A stretch of 64,000 nucleotides of DNA from Perkinsus marinus ATCC 50983. Taxonomy: Eukaryota > Perkinsozoa > Perkinsida > Perkinsidae. The notes under the pieces were generated by a model, which was not told the DNA's origin, searched no databases, and saw nothing but the letters and a program-made list of their open reading frames with translations. The DNA lies in NCBI RefSeq assembly GCF_000006405.1, contig NW_003202385.1, forward strand, positions 461,675 to 525,674. Reading direction: 5' to 3'. The position numbers and the translations under genes were made by a program. Positions 1-11,946 of this stretch are shown piece after piece. Position 1 is the stretch's first letter; each line of letters begins with the position of its first letter.

Positions 1-60
1 NNNNNNNNNNNNNNNNNNNNNNNNNNNNNNNNNNNNNNNNNNNNNNNNNNNNNNNNNNNN
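1..60. other. Assembly gap (N)
   Basis: Sixty N characters open the window. No sequence can be read. Confidence 0.99.
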
Positions 61-774
61 TTTTCATATCCATACCGTACCAATTACTACACTGGTCGAT
101 TCTGTTTGTCCGTTCCATGATAGCCATGGGGATACAACCGCTTAGCCTCCTCGTACTCCGGGAAGTCAAAACTGACGTCTGCAATTGCCAGCACACATAG
201 ATGGCTCTCTCGATAACTCAGTGAAATTATTACTGCTCTTCATCGATAAGAAGCCAATCTCATATACTACTACCCGTTTAGCCGTAAATCATCCGTTCCG
301 AACTCCTTACGCCACTGCAAGTGATTTCCAAACATTTTCTTGGCATTCTGAGAATTAAAACTCCTCCATTAGAATCTCCCATAGTAGCAGTTAATAGGAT
401 ACTCTATCACCTGATAGACGCATTTTCGTGCCTTTACAAAGCGTCCTATGTAATGATCATCAAAGATGCACTCGCCGTCGTTTCGAACAGTGCTTTCTTC
501 AATCTCCTCTGCGAAATCCACACGAAGTTGTGCTATCTACGGGGAAAATCCACCACTAAGGATCTTCCACATTTTCACTACAATTTCCTCTTCCGTAACA
601 GGGTGGGGTTGCAAGTCGGCATTGCTGGTCGGCAGAGACGGCCGATTTTTCCGAGGGGTCATTGACAAGCAACGAACTACGGCAAAAGCATCCCCAGAAG
701 GAGCCCAACTGTCGCCTCGACGAGTGGACGATCGAGATCGACAATCACCATGGACTCTTAGTGTTAAAGTAAAC
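61..774. other. No recognisable gene
   Basis: Only short overlapping frames with no domain, splice-site support or family motif are visible here. I see nothing that can be named. Confidence 0.6.
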
Positions 775-930
775 GTTCGCTTACCGTGACTGAGCTCAGG
801 AGTTTCCCCATTCACTATAGCAGGCTTACAAACGAATTCGGGTAGGAGTATACAAAACCCAATGAGAATTCCCAAAAATTTTTCCACAATCTATATATTG
901 TCATCTGCATATGTAGTTCACCACGTGCTC
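775..930 (-). repeat. Degraded copy of hAT-like MITE family
   Basis: The stretch with ctgagctcaggagtttcc, then cgaattcgggtaggag, then gagaattcccaaaaat and catatgtagttcaccacg follows, in reverse orientation, the internal order of the CAGTG-ended family at 40-54 kb. The termini are eroded, so the borders are approximate. Confidence 0.6.
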
Positions 931-2313
931 CTGCTGACTTGAGTTCGCTTGAGAAAAGAGTGTCTCCTTTCGGGCCCAAAGGGGTTCACTAAAAGCAATA
1001 CGAGTCATTCCCTACCAGTACTTCACTACTCAATGAAAGTAAATAATTAGTGAGCATCTAGCGTTGACGAGAAATGATAGACTTCATATAGATTCCAATA
1101 AGGCGATATATCAACTGAAGCACTTGAAATCAAGTACTCTTCCACAGAGATGATCTCGAAAAGAGAAGTATAACGACATCGGGTGTTTTCTCGGGAATAT
1201 TATACAACCTAGTGGAGCCTATCTTGCTCAGCGGGTTTGGCTACGTCGGGAAGTGGAGAAATTTTGGTATATAAAAATCTCAAATTAATTAGATAGGCAA
1301 TTATTCGAAGGTTTCAAGGGAAAGAAACGGGCTTGTTTTCGACTATAGGATGGCAAATTGAGACGGATAATTTCGTGGCGCGTGACGGAGTTAACGACAC
1401 TCCGCATGCTTTGATGTTGGTCGAGTTACAATGGATTCATTTTCAATCTATAAACGAACGAATACTCGTACGGAAACTACGGACCTCTCGAATGGACATG
1501 ATGATGTTCCAAATAACAGAATAACCTATCTCTAGTAGGGTTCAACAACTTAACACTCTCACTACTCTGCAAGGACTATAGGCAACGATGTTAAAATAGA
1601 ATTAAAGTCGTATATAGAACTACTGATGCACAACGCTAGTACGTCACCACTGAAAACTTCATGTTAAGATGAATTCTTCCTTCACTACTCGATGGTATCG
1701 AATAGCTAGCGCTTCCTATTTTTCGGTGGAAACAGAATTTCACACTAAGTCTGACATGGTAGACTATACGAGTCACACGTGAGACGCTCATCAACAGCAA
1801 CAACCCGTCAAACAAGCAAACACAACCCGCAGAAAAACGAGCGGTACAATTTTGCGTAGCATTCTTGATTACTATGAACATTCACTACCACATTGTATTC
1901 GCTACCACTACTACTATGAACACAACACAAATGAAAAGTAAAGGCAACTTCCGAAGAAAACACTCAATGGTAAGTAACTTGTCAACTACCAAAGTCTGAT
2001 GACTACCACTCGAACGACAATGGAATAGCCACATCAGTGATGACTACCACATCTTGAAAAGCGGCTTACAATTGTCGAGTTGTTGAGATCGGAAACGCCT
2101 CTATTATGCTATGCTGCAACGAGGGAAAGCAATAAGTTTTTATTGATGATAGTAAACGATCGAACGATCGCAGAAATAAACGTAAAGATTACAATATTAT
2201 GATGGCTATTATAGTTCGTCATTTTGTTGTTGAACCCAAAGTAAACCGACAACAGATTCCACTCAGGGTCATTATCATAGTATTAGAGCCACCTCAAATC
2301 TTGTAGAGGATAA
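931..2313. other. No recognisable gene
   Basis: AT-rich spacer with low-complexity stretches of actacca/actatgaa words at about 1,620-2,060. It lies downstream of the ABC transporter stop codon and presumably holds its 3' UTR. Confidence 0.55.
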
Positions 2314-5300
2314 TTATTTTTGCCCCTTAGTGTAAAGATCATAATACACTCCCCCCTTAGCAAGAAGAGCATCATGGTCACCATATTCGACGATCTTGCC
2401 ATCAGCAACAACATATATTACATCACAATTTCGAACTGTCGACAAACGATGAGCGATTGTAACACTGGTACGACCAACCGAGGCGGCATCAATGGCGTTC
2501 TGGACGATCTTCTCACTAGTAGAGTCCAATGCACTCGTAGCCTCATCGAGGAAAATAACGTGAGGATCTCTCACAAGAGCTCTGGCAATAGCTGCTCTCT
2601 GCTTCTGACCGCCAGATAGACGACAACCTTTCGGACCCATCGGATCGTCCCACTTCACGCTGCCTCCCATAGAAGTAACATAATCCATATTGGACATATT
2701 AGCAACCTTCTCCAGCTCAGCCATAGACGCATCCTCCTTACCGTAACGGACATTCTCAGCAAGAGTCATGTCGAACAACACAGGCTCTTGGCCAACATAA
2801 CCGTTCTTGCCTCGCCACCAGGAGATGTCCAACATACGAATATCCGATCCTCCAACACATACACTGCCGCCATTGACGTCATAGAACCTCTGCATGAGAG
2901 CCATCACTGTAGACTTACCGCTACCAGAGGGCCCAACAAAAGCCACCTGCTGACCGGGCTCAATACGGAAGGAGACACCCTTTAGAATTTCAACTTCCGG
3001 GTGAGTCGGATACGAAAAGTGAACATCCTTAAATTCGATAATACCATCACCAAGAACACAGACGGTCCCATCAGGAGTTACCGCGTTAATCTTAGACTCC
3101 GTATCAAGGATTTCGAACACGTCATGAGCAGCAACCTTAGCCTCGGCGACATCAGGGAGGAAGGCCATAGCCTGCCCGACAGCCATAGCAGCAAACATGA
3201 TGCCCATCAACGCCTGCAGCATATGAGTGTAGCTCAGACCCTCATGCACCATAAGATGGCCACCATAATAGAACCCGATAGCGTAAGCAAGAAAGATGAT
3301 GCAGTTGGAAGCACCAAAAGTAAGCCCACGAACTGATGCCGCTGAGAAACTAGTATTACTCGATCTAGCAGCATAACGATCATACGCCTCCACCGTCCAC
3401 GACTCTGCCATAAACGCTCTAACCGTGCGCATGTTCTGAATGGCCTCTGATGCAACTAGCTGGGCTTGCTTAAGCTCATCCTGCTCCTTCTTGCCCACAA
3501 CCCTAACAGACATGTTCACCTTCGCAGCGATGCCCAGGAAGGGCACCATAGCGAGCATAACCAGAGTCAACTGCCAAGAGCCTGTAAACCCAATGACTGC
3601 ACCTACGACCATACCGGTCACAGCCTGGGCGTAAATACCCAGCGAGGCTCCAGTGATGGAGTTCATTTTCACAGCATAGGTCGACAAGGAAGCCGTCAGC
3701 TTACCAGCCGCGTGCTCGGGGAAATCAAAGAAGCCCATATCTTGCTCAACTATCTTGTTAAAGCACTGCTTACGAACATTACATGTGAAGTTCTCACCAA
3801 TGACCGAGAACCCCAACGACTGCATCACATGTCCAACAAAGAGCAACGCGCCCAGTCCCACATAATACAGCGACACTGTGCTGACCCGATCCATGATCAA
3901 CAACGGGGGGTAATAGAAAGCGGTAAGTGCATGGGCTAGAAGCAGCGCATTCAAGGGGAAACCAGCACCCGAGATGAAGGCACCAAAGATAGCCGGGATG
4001 AACCACCACTTCTCATTCCGGCTCAAACCGATGAGACGCTTCCACGGCGTTTTGTACGACTTCGAAATCAACTTCTTACGTTCCGCCTCGATCTCCTCCT
4101 CAGTTTTACCCAACAACCTGTTCTCGAAGTCCTGGTCCTCCTCCTCGGCTACACCCCCTAGAGTCAACTCAGACTGCTTCCTCTGAGAACTAGCCTTACG
4201 TAACATCTCACCAGCAGCCGACAAGGAACGACGAGTGCGCTCAGCATGAGCCTCAGCAGAATGTTCAGTACTCGCCGCAGCCTGAGCCGACACCAACGCA
4301 CTGTACACCCCAGCCATGGCCATCAACTCCTCATGGTTGCCCTGCTCGACCAAATTCCCCAGATGCATAACGAAGATCTTATCAGAGTTCTTGATAGTAG
4401 ACAAACGATGGGCAATCGAGATGGTCGTGATGCTGACTGTCGTTTGCAAATAATCGATAGTAGCTTGAACCATCTTCTCACTCTCATTATCAAGAGCTGA
4501 CGTAGCCTCATCGAGCAAGAGAATTTGAGGATGGCGCAGAAGGGCTCTCGCAATAGCAATCCTCTGTTTCTGACCACCGGAAACCTGACTACCGCCAGGA
4601 CCAGCATATGTGTCGAACCCTTGTGGCAGCGATTCAATGAAGTTGAGAATCTGAGCCTTCTTGCATACATCTCTGATGGCCGCCTCCGACGGGAGATTCT
4701 TACCAACCAGACCGTACGTGAGGTTGTTGCGAATGCTGTCGGCGAATAAGAACGGCTCTTGCCCAACATAACCAAACAAAGCACGATGCTGGTGAACTGG
4801 CATACTCTTGATATCAACACCATTGACCAGAACCTAACATGAAATACACGACGCCAAGTAAAACTATAAAGCAGCCCACCCGTCCTTCCACGGGGTCGTA
4901 GAACCTCTCGATGAGCTGCACCAGAGTAGACTTGCCCGAGCCGGATTCACCAACGAAAGCTACCTTCTCACCACGTTCGATACTCAACGACACGCCTTTG
5001 ATGACCTGATAAGGCGAACCTTATAATGCACATAGCCGACTACCACCTACCTGTAGTTCCGGTCTAGCAGGGTAGTTGAACTTCACCTTCTCCAACTCGA
5101 AAGTGTCAAGTTGTGGCGGTTTTATAGCCTCAGCCTCGTCCATGTCGGCCAAACGACGCACCTCTGGCTCGATCAAGGCCTTCTCCTCGAACAGCGGATA
5201 GATCTTCCCACCAGCAGCACACCCCTCAGCGAAGGCCTGATGATAAAACTCACGATTTCACACTCCAACTGAGTAGCGATGATAAACTTACTTGCACATG

Positions 5301-6308
5301 GGGGGCGATCTGGGCCAGGGAGAAAGTAGCCATAATGGCAGACATGAATACAGTGAGGACATCACCGCCTTGATACGGCAATCCTGTGGATGGATTCGTC
5401 ACACCATCACGAATCAGAGAACCACCATACCAAAAGGTGAGAGCATATGTCCAGAATAGAACTGCCATAGTAAAGCCAATAGAAAGCCCTCGAAAAATGC
5501 CCCCGCGTATTCCAGATCTCAGTGCATCTTTAACAACGAGAGCATACTTCACCATAGAGCGCTTCTCCCCACCAAATGCAGCTACGGTCTTCACCGATCC
5601 GAGTACTTCCTCTGCTACAGCACCAGCTGCAGCGTACTGTGTCTGGCCCTCCGAAGAAAGGCTTGACATAGTCTTCGCCATGAGGAAGCCGGCAATCATG
5701 ATAAGTGGTAGAGAACTCATCATAACGAGGGTGATTTGCCATCCTCTGTAGAAGGCTATTATATACCCAACAACCATCATGGCAATGTTCACACAGCACA
5801 TGGATGCTTTAGAGCCAATAGCATCACGAACCTTGAGGACGTCCTCAGCCATACGCGACGGGATTGCCGCAGGGGTCCTCATGTCGAACCATGCTATGTC
5901 TTGACCTATCACTGCTTGCAAATACTTTACTCTCAGACGAGATGCCTGATTCTCAGAGAAGTACGTGAAACAAGTATTGAATATAGCTCCTGTAACAAGG
6001 GCAACGCCAGCGAGGATACACATCTGCCACGTAACAGTGACGACTCTATCCATGAACCCGTCAAGGCCACCAGCAGACGCACTAGCGAAGTCGCCAAACA
6101 AGAGGGAGAACACAGGCATCAACGCGCCGTTGCACATAGCTGCGATCACACCGCAGGACAGGGCATAATAGTCCGTAGTCGAAGCCATGCTGAATAGCTT
6201 TAGGAATGATACAGATTTGAAGTCCTCATCCGATGGGGTGTCACCACTATCTTCCGACGACCTCCGAGCCCGTTTAGAGCAGAATTTGGATAATGAGAGC
6301 TTCACCAT
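2314..6308 (-). CDS. ABCB-type (P-glycoprotein/MDR-like) full ABC transporter
   Basis: Predicted ATP-driven multispanning membrane exporter of the ABCB family. Four exons join in frame: 6308-5292, 5236-5051, 5005-4880 and 4833-2314. The introns are 55, 45 and 46 nt with GT-AG borders (GTAAGT, GTAGGT, GTGGGC donors). The product is about 1282 aa, the normal size for a full P-glycoprotein with the order TMD1-NBD1-TMD2-NBD2. Visible motifs are Walker [10 protein letters not shown] (about residue 420, in exon 3), signature VSGGQKQR (about 527), Walker [13 protein letters not shown], then in the second half GPSGSGKST (about 1075), LSGGQKQR (about 1181) and [12 protein letters not shown]. The start ATG at 6308 precedes a polar, serine-rich N-terminus and the first hydrophobic block. 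All catalytic motifs look intact, so I expect a working gene. The substrate cannot be read from sequence; family members export hydrophobic drugs, peptides or lipids. Confidence 0.95.
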
Positions 6309-7263
6309 ACTGAAGCTGGATTGACGATAGCCAATTCTTAAAGTAGCGAACGAACAAGATTTTTATAACTGACAAAATAACTTTTCTAACGAAAATACAC
6401 CCAAACACAACGGAATTGCTCTATGAACATGCTAGCTTAAACGGAGACAAACACAAAGGTAGAATCAACAGGTGTTAATCGTTGGCTTGTTGGTAATCGA
6501 CTTTCGACATCGTAGTTTCACCTTCAGAGGAATAGGATGAACACGTGCTGAAAATGAAAGCGACGGAATCGCCCATGCATAAAGTCATCGAGACCAGCGA
6601 CGGCAGCATAAGTGTAAAGCGATACTAGAGGTATCCAAGCTAGACGGCTTACCAAGGCCGCTAGAACACCTATAGCGAGGACAACCTTGTCGTGGTTATA
6701 TGACAGAGCGAAGTAGAATACAGATTTGTTATTTCCACCTTGGAGGTTGTTCGAGTCGAAGCATCATTATCAACATCCATGGAGAACTTCTTGGACATGA
6801 GTTAGCTCTCACGTTGTTAGCTAACATGTTTTAATGCTAGTAAAAAGGCTTGCTTACCCAAGACTGAAGGGGAGTCTACCGGAGCCATGCACATATGGGC
6901 GTCTGATCGATATTAGCTGTGGCGTACGCATGTGCATTCTAGTCCTGTGCACCTGCTGCCCCATTGGTCAGTCCCGTCTCGACGGACACCGTATCAGCAG
7001 TTCTTACCGTCTTGTGTTCACAATGGGCACCCCGAGAACACAGAGCCGCAAATTCGGCAATGCAGTTCATAGTAGTCGACTTTCACCCTTTCTATTGGAT
7101 ACTGGGGTCGTTCACTAAACCAAATTCGAGACTCAGGATCGATTCCAGAATCGCTTATAACAAGTATAGTACAATGCTATAATCGACTTTAAATATGGAG
7201 GGGACTGTGACGTAGTATTGTACCGGTTTCCAATGCAATTTTCGCTACGCCCAAAAAATTAGA

Positions 7264-7301
7264 GTTGACTTTTCATGTTTGTGTTGACTTTTCATGTTTG
7301 T
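7264..7301. repeat. Exact 19-bp tandem duplication
   Basis: The 19-mer gttgacttttcatgtttgt occurs twice head to tail with no spacer. Confidence 0.9.
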
Positions 7302-7334
7302 GAAGTACGGTAAACCTCATCATTTCTAACTCGT

Positions 7335-7352
7335 ACACACACACACACACAA
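7335..7352. repeat. (AC)n microsatellite
   Basis: Short uninterrupted ac dinucleotide run. Confidence 0.9.
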
Positions 7353-7985
7353 CTTTGAATGTTCTGCCATGGAACGATATTTCGTCGAGACAATTCTGAT
7401 TAGGGGTGCGGTTGGCAGGTTTCATGTCCAGCGTCAACGCGAAGCACGTGGGAGCTTAATGAGATTGTATACTGTGTTAAACTGAGAATACCCGATAATC
7501 AACTTACAGGTGCGCCATCAGATGATGTAGAGGGCCAAGATGGATAGAAGGTTTCTTTTAGCGGTGAATTTCCCACTATAATAGGGCACCGAAGGCGCCG
7601 TGCAGCCGCGGTCACGGATAGTTATTGTGCGTCGCCTTAGTCCGCACAAGAGCCGTTTGGCGACCTTACTCAAAACAAAGAACAAAACAGAATAAGTACA
7701 GCTCATGGGGCATTGTAAGATATCTGCTAGAGTGCTGGCCCTTTCTGAATTGCAAACGATAGTAAATAAGAGTTTCTCGACACTGCTGTGAGAAAGTTCG
7801 GTGTACCTGCTGCACGCATGCGCGTGGCAGGACGGAGACAGCAGTTCGGTCCAGTGGTAGACCAGGCTTCCTGTGAGGGCTCCTCACTGGAGAGTTGAGG
7901 TGCGATGCTCCGACCTATGATATGCCTGCAGAATACGGAGTGAGAGGACACCCCCCTTCTCAGAGTTGAACTCCCATTCTAATTG

Positions 7986-8765
7986 ATGGCAACCGAATTC
8001 TCTACGCAGTTGGCTCCATCAGCTTTCTTCAACGGCAACGATGAGCTGTCCATAGCCGGCGACAGTCTCCTGAAAACCACTTATTCGTCGTTGTCGTCAG
8101 CTGCTGTCCCCAAGGAACACTACTACAAGACGAAGCTCTGTGTTTTCCACACTCTTCAAGGTCGATGTGTTCATGGTGTCAACTGTACCTACGCTCACGG
8201 TGTAGATGATTTGGTGTCTCTCAGCGGGCTGCTTGACTCACCTCCTTCTCCTCGTGGTTATTATGGAAATCCCAAGTCTCTTCCGGGCTCTCTTGGTGGG
8301 CCTTTTCCCCCAATATTGCGCTCGGCTGGCAAACGCAACAAGCATCGCTATGATGCTCATGGGACTCTTCGTTCGGCGGACGCCTTGGGCCGTGGTAGAC
8401 GCATGAGTCGCAGACGAACAAGGCCAAGGCTATCAGCTGGAAGACCATGGACTACCCTACGTTCACCTCCAGCAGAGGACCTGCTTTCTGGGGTTCGCAC
8501 AAGTATTGGCGAAGAAAGCCTCCTCTCACACAGCTCGCTATACTCCACAAACGATAATAAGTTCGACAACGGCAATTATATAAATTACCTGCCATCTGAG
8601 GAGAATACTTGGACTGTTGATGACGCAGAGTTTTGTCGAAATGAAGATGCTGCTTCACAACTCTTTGGGGAAGCTCTGCACCTCCTCGATGACAATTCAG
8701 CTGAGTATGATTCGTGCGCTTCACGCAACATGCACTATTGTCATTCGTTCCAACCTTATCACTAG
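7986..8765 (+). CDS. CCCH zinc-finger protein (paralogue 1)
   Basis: Single-exon ORF of 259 aa from ATG 7986 to TAG 8765. One CCCH finger is visible, KLC-x8-C-x5-C-x3-H, with ligands at about Cys52, Cys61, Cys67 and His71 (core VHGVNCTYAHG). This is the C-x8-C-x5-C-x3-H class, which in known proteins binds single-stranded RNA and controls mRNA stability or translation. The rest is low-complexity with basic patches (RGRRMSRRRTRPR), a WTT motif and an acidic, helical C-terminal motif (LFGEALHLLDD). A paralogue at 19,072-19,854 shares the finger, the R-x-WTT motif and the C-terminal LL-x-LD helix, so this is a small local family. Most characterised RNA-binding members have two fingers; a lone finger here leaves RNA binding unproven. 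Confidence 0.85.
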   Translation: MATEFSTQLAPSAFFNGNDELSIAGDSLLKTTYSSLSSAAVPKEHYYKTKLCVFHTLQGRCVHGVNCTYAHGVDDLVSLSGLLDSPPSPRGYYGNPKSLPGSLGGPFPPILRSAGKRNKHRYDAHGTLRSADALGRGRRMSRRRTRPRLSAGRPWTTLRSPPAEDLLSGVRTSIGEESLLSHSSLYSTNDNKFDNGNYINYLPSEENTWTVDDAEFCRNEDAASQLFGEALHLLDDNSAEYDSCASRNMHYCHSFQPYH

Positions 8766-9521
8766 AGGTAGATCTGATTCCTCTTAACCTGGCGTATTTC
8801 GGTTCATGATTTCATCTCGTCGTTTCGTCGCTAAAGTCTGGCCAAATGTATTAACTTTCAGTTTCGCACACGGCGGCAGTGCCCAAATGAATAGGTCCCT
8901 CTCTATTGCGTGGCAATCAAGAGGGATATCTTATTAATAGGAACTCTCTGTGCGACTTTCACAAATGTCGCTCTTAGTGCTTTCTCATCACAAGTGCCGG
9001 CCTGCTTACCTAATGGTACTATTAGAGGTTACTTTCTGCAGTACATTCGGTACTCGGCTAACTAGGGCGGTACATGCTCGACTGCTTGGTAGCTCCCATT
9101 TTTCACCTTCGTATGGTTCCGACCCCTTCCTAGGCACACGCTTGGTAGGGCTCGTTGCCGTTACATTTATTCAATTTTTCACAGAATGATTCAGTCTTTC
9201 CTGGTCGATCTTGTCGTTGTTGATTTATAAATCATTCAATAGATCATATCCATCGACTGTTTCGAGGGGAAACTGTCCAGGGTAGTCTCAGAAGACCAGT
9301 AAGGATAATGCGCGATTCGTGACGAAAAAGAACTGCTACTGGCAGTCTGCTAGTCTGATTAGTTGAGTATTATGCTGAAATGCAAGTCGTAGGGACACGG
9401 TACTACCGTGACGGTAACTTCACTCACAGTACAGCCATACATACAAGTTTTGAGGGATGACTGGTTCTGTCAAGCCAGCAATCCTTGCATTATGTGGCGC
9501 GTTGTAGAGCGCGCCGAATGG
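8766..9521. other. No recognisable gene
   Basis: 3' flank of CCCH paralogue 1 up to the MULE insertion. Only short frames without motifs are seen. Confidence 0.55.
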
Positions 9522-9530
9522 CATATGGAT
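9522..9530 (+). repeat. Left target-site duplication of MULE
   Basis: The 9-mer catatggat occurs here and again, in the same orientation, at 13,764-13,772, exactly flanking the inverted ends of the element. Nine base pairs is the usual duplication length for MULEs. Confidence 0.7.
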
Positions 9531-10344
9531 CGGTACAATACAAAACAGCACAACAGCGCAACAGCGGAGTGCTGTTTTCTATTTTGGCCCGTAAGAACCG
9601 CACATGCTCTTATGTGTCCGCTGTTTTTTAAACGACAAAACAGCGCCAGCTATTTACAAAATCGCACTCTTATCACACATAATAGCACTCTGATTTACAA
9701 AAGCGCTCTGACATTATGCAAAACCGCACTTCTGCTGAAACGCTCTTTTCTCTTGGGCAGAAATGCATTTCAGCATGTTTTTAGAATTTGCTCTTTTTCA
9801 ATTTTCTTCTCGGCAGAAATACATTATGGCATACGCCCCTCTGCCACTTTTCTGCTCATTTCTATCTTTTTTCTCGCATTTTTTTCTAAAACATCGGCGG
9901 GTAAGAGAGATTAACTCACCGGAAAGTACTACTTTCTGGGAGCGTTCTTCCGCTACGGGAAGTATGAATTCCTCACTGGGTGAGGTTTTATCTGCAATCA
10001 CCCGGACGATACTTTGACGATGTCCGTACTTACGCAGCTCTTCATTTCTTTCAGTCCTATTATACGCGAAATGTGTCCGTTGTGTGGTTTTTCTGCCGCT
10101 TTTTCTGTTATGTGCGTGCCACGCGCATACACATGGTCTTCATCTGTCTCTCACATCTGCTATGGAATTTCCCTGCTGCGCGTGCTCCGCTATGCTTTTG
10201 TTGATACTACGTTACATAGATGTTCTACACGTACTGTGTTCACGCAACAATAATGGCTCGAGAGGTAAAGATGAGAAATCATGATTGCGCTGCAGTATCA
10301 TGCCCAGAAACTTTATTTCTACTGTACGTTCAACATACATAAAC

Positions 10345-11912
10345 TTAATGCTTCTCCTTCACTCCGCATAACTCCGACATCTTGTCTAAGAAATCTTCAT
10401 CAGGTAGGTGCCCAGCCTTCCAAGACTGGTAGAAGATGAAACGCTTTCTCTCGTTGCTTGCTGAAGCCGGCGCCGTTTCCCCCAGGTCGATCGAATTAAG
10501 TTTCGCGTTTGAACGGATCAGCACGTTCTTCAATGCCTTGATAAAGACTACAATTTTGGGATTCCTTTTCGATACGACTTCATTTAGATATCTGACCGTG
10601 AGAGAACCCTGTAAAATCAGAGAGTGTCACAGGCTCACTGATTCAGCCGTAATCACTACCTGTGTAACCCTTCCAACGGGTTAGTCGTCCTTTGAGCATA
10701 GACGTCATCTGAAGGAATCGAACACCACTCCGCTGGAGGAAACGGCCCGTCCAATTTCATGTAGACTGAGTCGATGTAATCGACTACTCGTGACACGTCA
10801 TCTCCTTCAGGCCTTGAGTTTTTCAAATTGTTCCACATCCTCGGTAGATCATCCACACCAACGGATGGTAACCCCATCAGATTGTGTAACCATCGGCTTT
10901 TCGCCGATCGGAAAGGTCTAGGGGTCCAATAAACATTGTGCATACTTTCTTGGATTTTTCTAACCCACGCCTTGGAGATGTGGAACAAGCATCCCCGGAG
11001 ACGGTCACTCGGAATGCGGAAGACATTTTGCAATGCCCGTCTCATGGGGATTTCGAAATCGGTTGTAACCTCGAGCTGCTTCACAACCTCAAAGAGATGC
11101 CGACGCTCTAGTTCACCTCTCATTTCCATTAACACTCGTTCATATGCTGATTGTGATTTTTGCGTCATCAATGCATGAAAAACTGGTATAAAATAACCAT
11201 TGACAATTGCCATGCAGCTCCACAATTGAGCCCAGTGCTCTGGGGTTGCGAAGAATGTGGCGTCGAAGATGAGTCCTTGTGCATAGGCCAAAATTTCGAT
11301 ATTCCGATCCGCCCCCCAGATCATGAGGGGATCTTGGTCATCCTTGAACAGAAGGTATCGGGGTGAGGGATCAGCGGAGTCACTCTTCAGAGTTTCCCTC
11401 TCAGCCTCACGAACAAAGTCTTCATAATACCCTTTCGGGTCACTTGTGAAATTACGCAACTTCGGATTGGGATTCTTCTCCCGCTCCAGCCTCGCTCGAA
11501 CCGCGTTGAGATTAGTAAGGTCTCTCAACGTCTGCTGACTGCCATGTTGACTCGCTATGGTTGTGATAAGATCGCTCGTACTTTTCTGGCTAGCATTACC
11601 GACAACTTCGTGAACCCGCCGTTTGATACGCTTAGACTGCTCCGACCGAACGGTGCCATCACTCTTGCAATTAGGGGCGTGAGTAGGTAGCCTATCGAAG
11701 AAATACTTCCCATCATCCCGCCGGAGAGTTTTAGAGCGTGAACATCCACAGCATCGAAAGTTAACGTGTTTCTTGTCTTTGGATTCCCTGGTCCATCTGA
11801 ACTGGAAGTGTGAAACCCATATGCTGAGCTTCCCCTTCTGGGTTGTGCAGAACCAAGATTCAGGAATTGCCAGACCATCGGACACCATCTGTTCAAGCAC
11901 GTGAATACACAT
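10345..11912 (-). CDS. FLYWCH-MULE family transposase (two exons)
   Basis: Predicted DDE-type transposase that cuts and rejoins the ends of its own element. The main exon (11912-10660) carries a FLYWCH-like zinc segment (W-x-FQFRWTRESKDK, CCGCSRSKTL, LPTHAPNC) and then the MULE catalytic core. The first Asp lies in IFDATFFATPEHWAQLW, with IVNGYFIPVFHALM following; the second lies in TTDFEIPMRRALQNVF with GCLFHISKAWVRKIQ; the likely catalytic Glu lies in TTNPLEGLHR. A second exon (10608-10345) continues the family pattern with RYLNEVVSKRNPKIVVFIKAL. A donor (AG|GTAGTG) and an acceptor (TTTTACAG) are present, but the obvious junction is out of phase, so this copy may be decayed or use another site. 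The true start is uncertain because the upstream ORF may be spliced to it. Confidence 0.8.
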
Positions 11913-11946
11913 GCGCCCCCCGGAATATCGTATCTCATTGTTATTA

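Larger units (their letters stand above)
6309..7985. other. Intergenic region between ABC transporter and CCCH gene
   Basis: Upstream regions of two divergent genes face each other here. No long ORF, RNA gene or domain is visible apart from two small repeats listed separately. Promoters of both genes must lie here, but I see no convincing TATA-type element. Confidence 0.55.

Noticed and set aside
2320-4823. Many plus- and minus-strand frames of 60-166 codons overlapping the ABC transporter
   Set aside because: They are out-of-frame shadows of the 839-codon exon; only that frame shows ABC motifs and continuity through the introns.
9408-10284. Plus-strand frames up to 168 codons
   Set aside because: They lie in the low-complexity subterminal region of the MULE and contain no domain; composition explains the openness.
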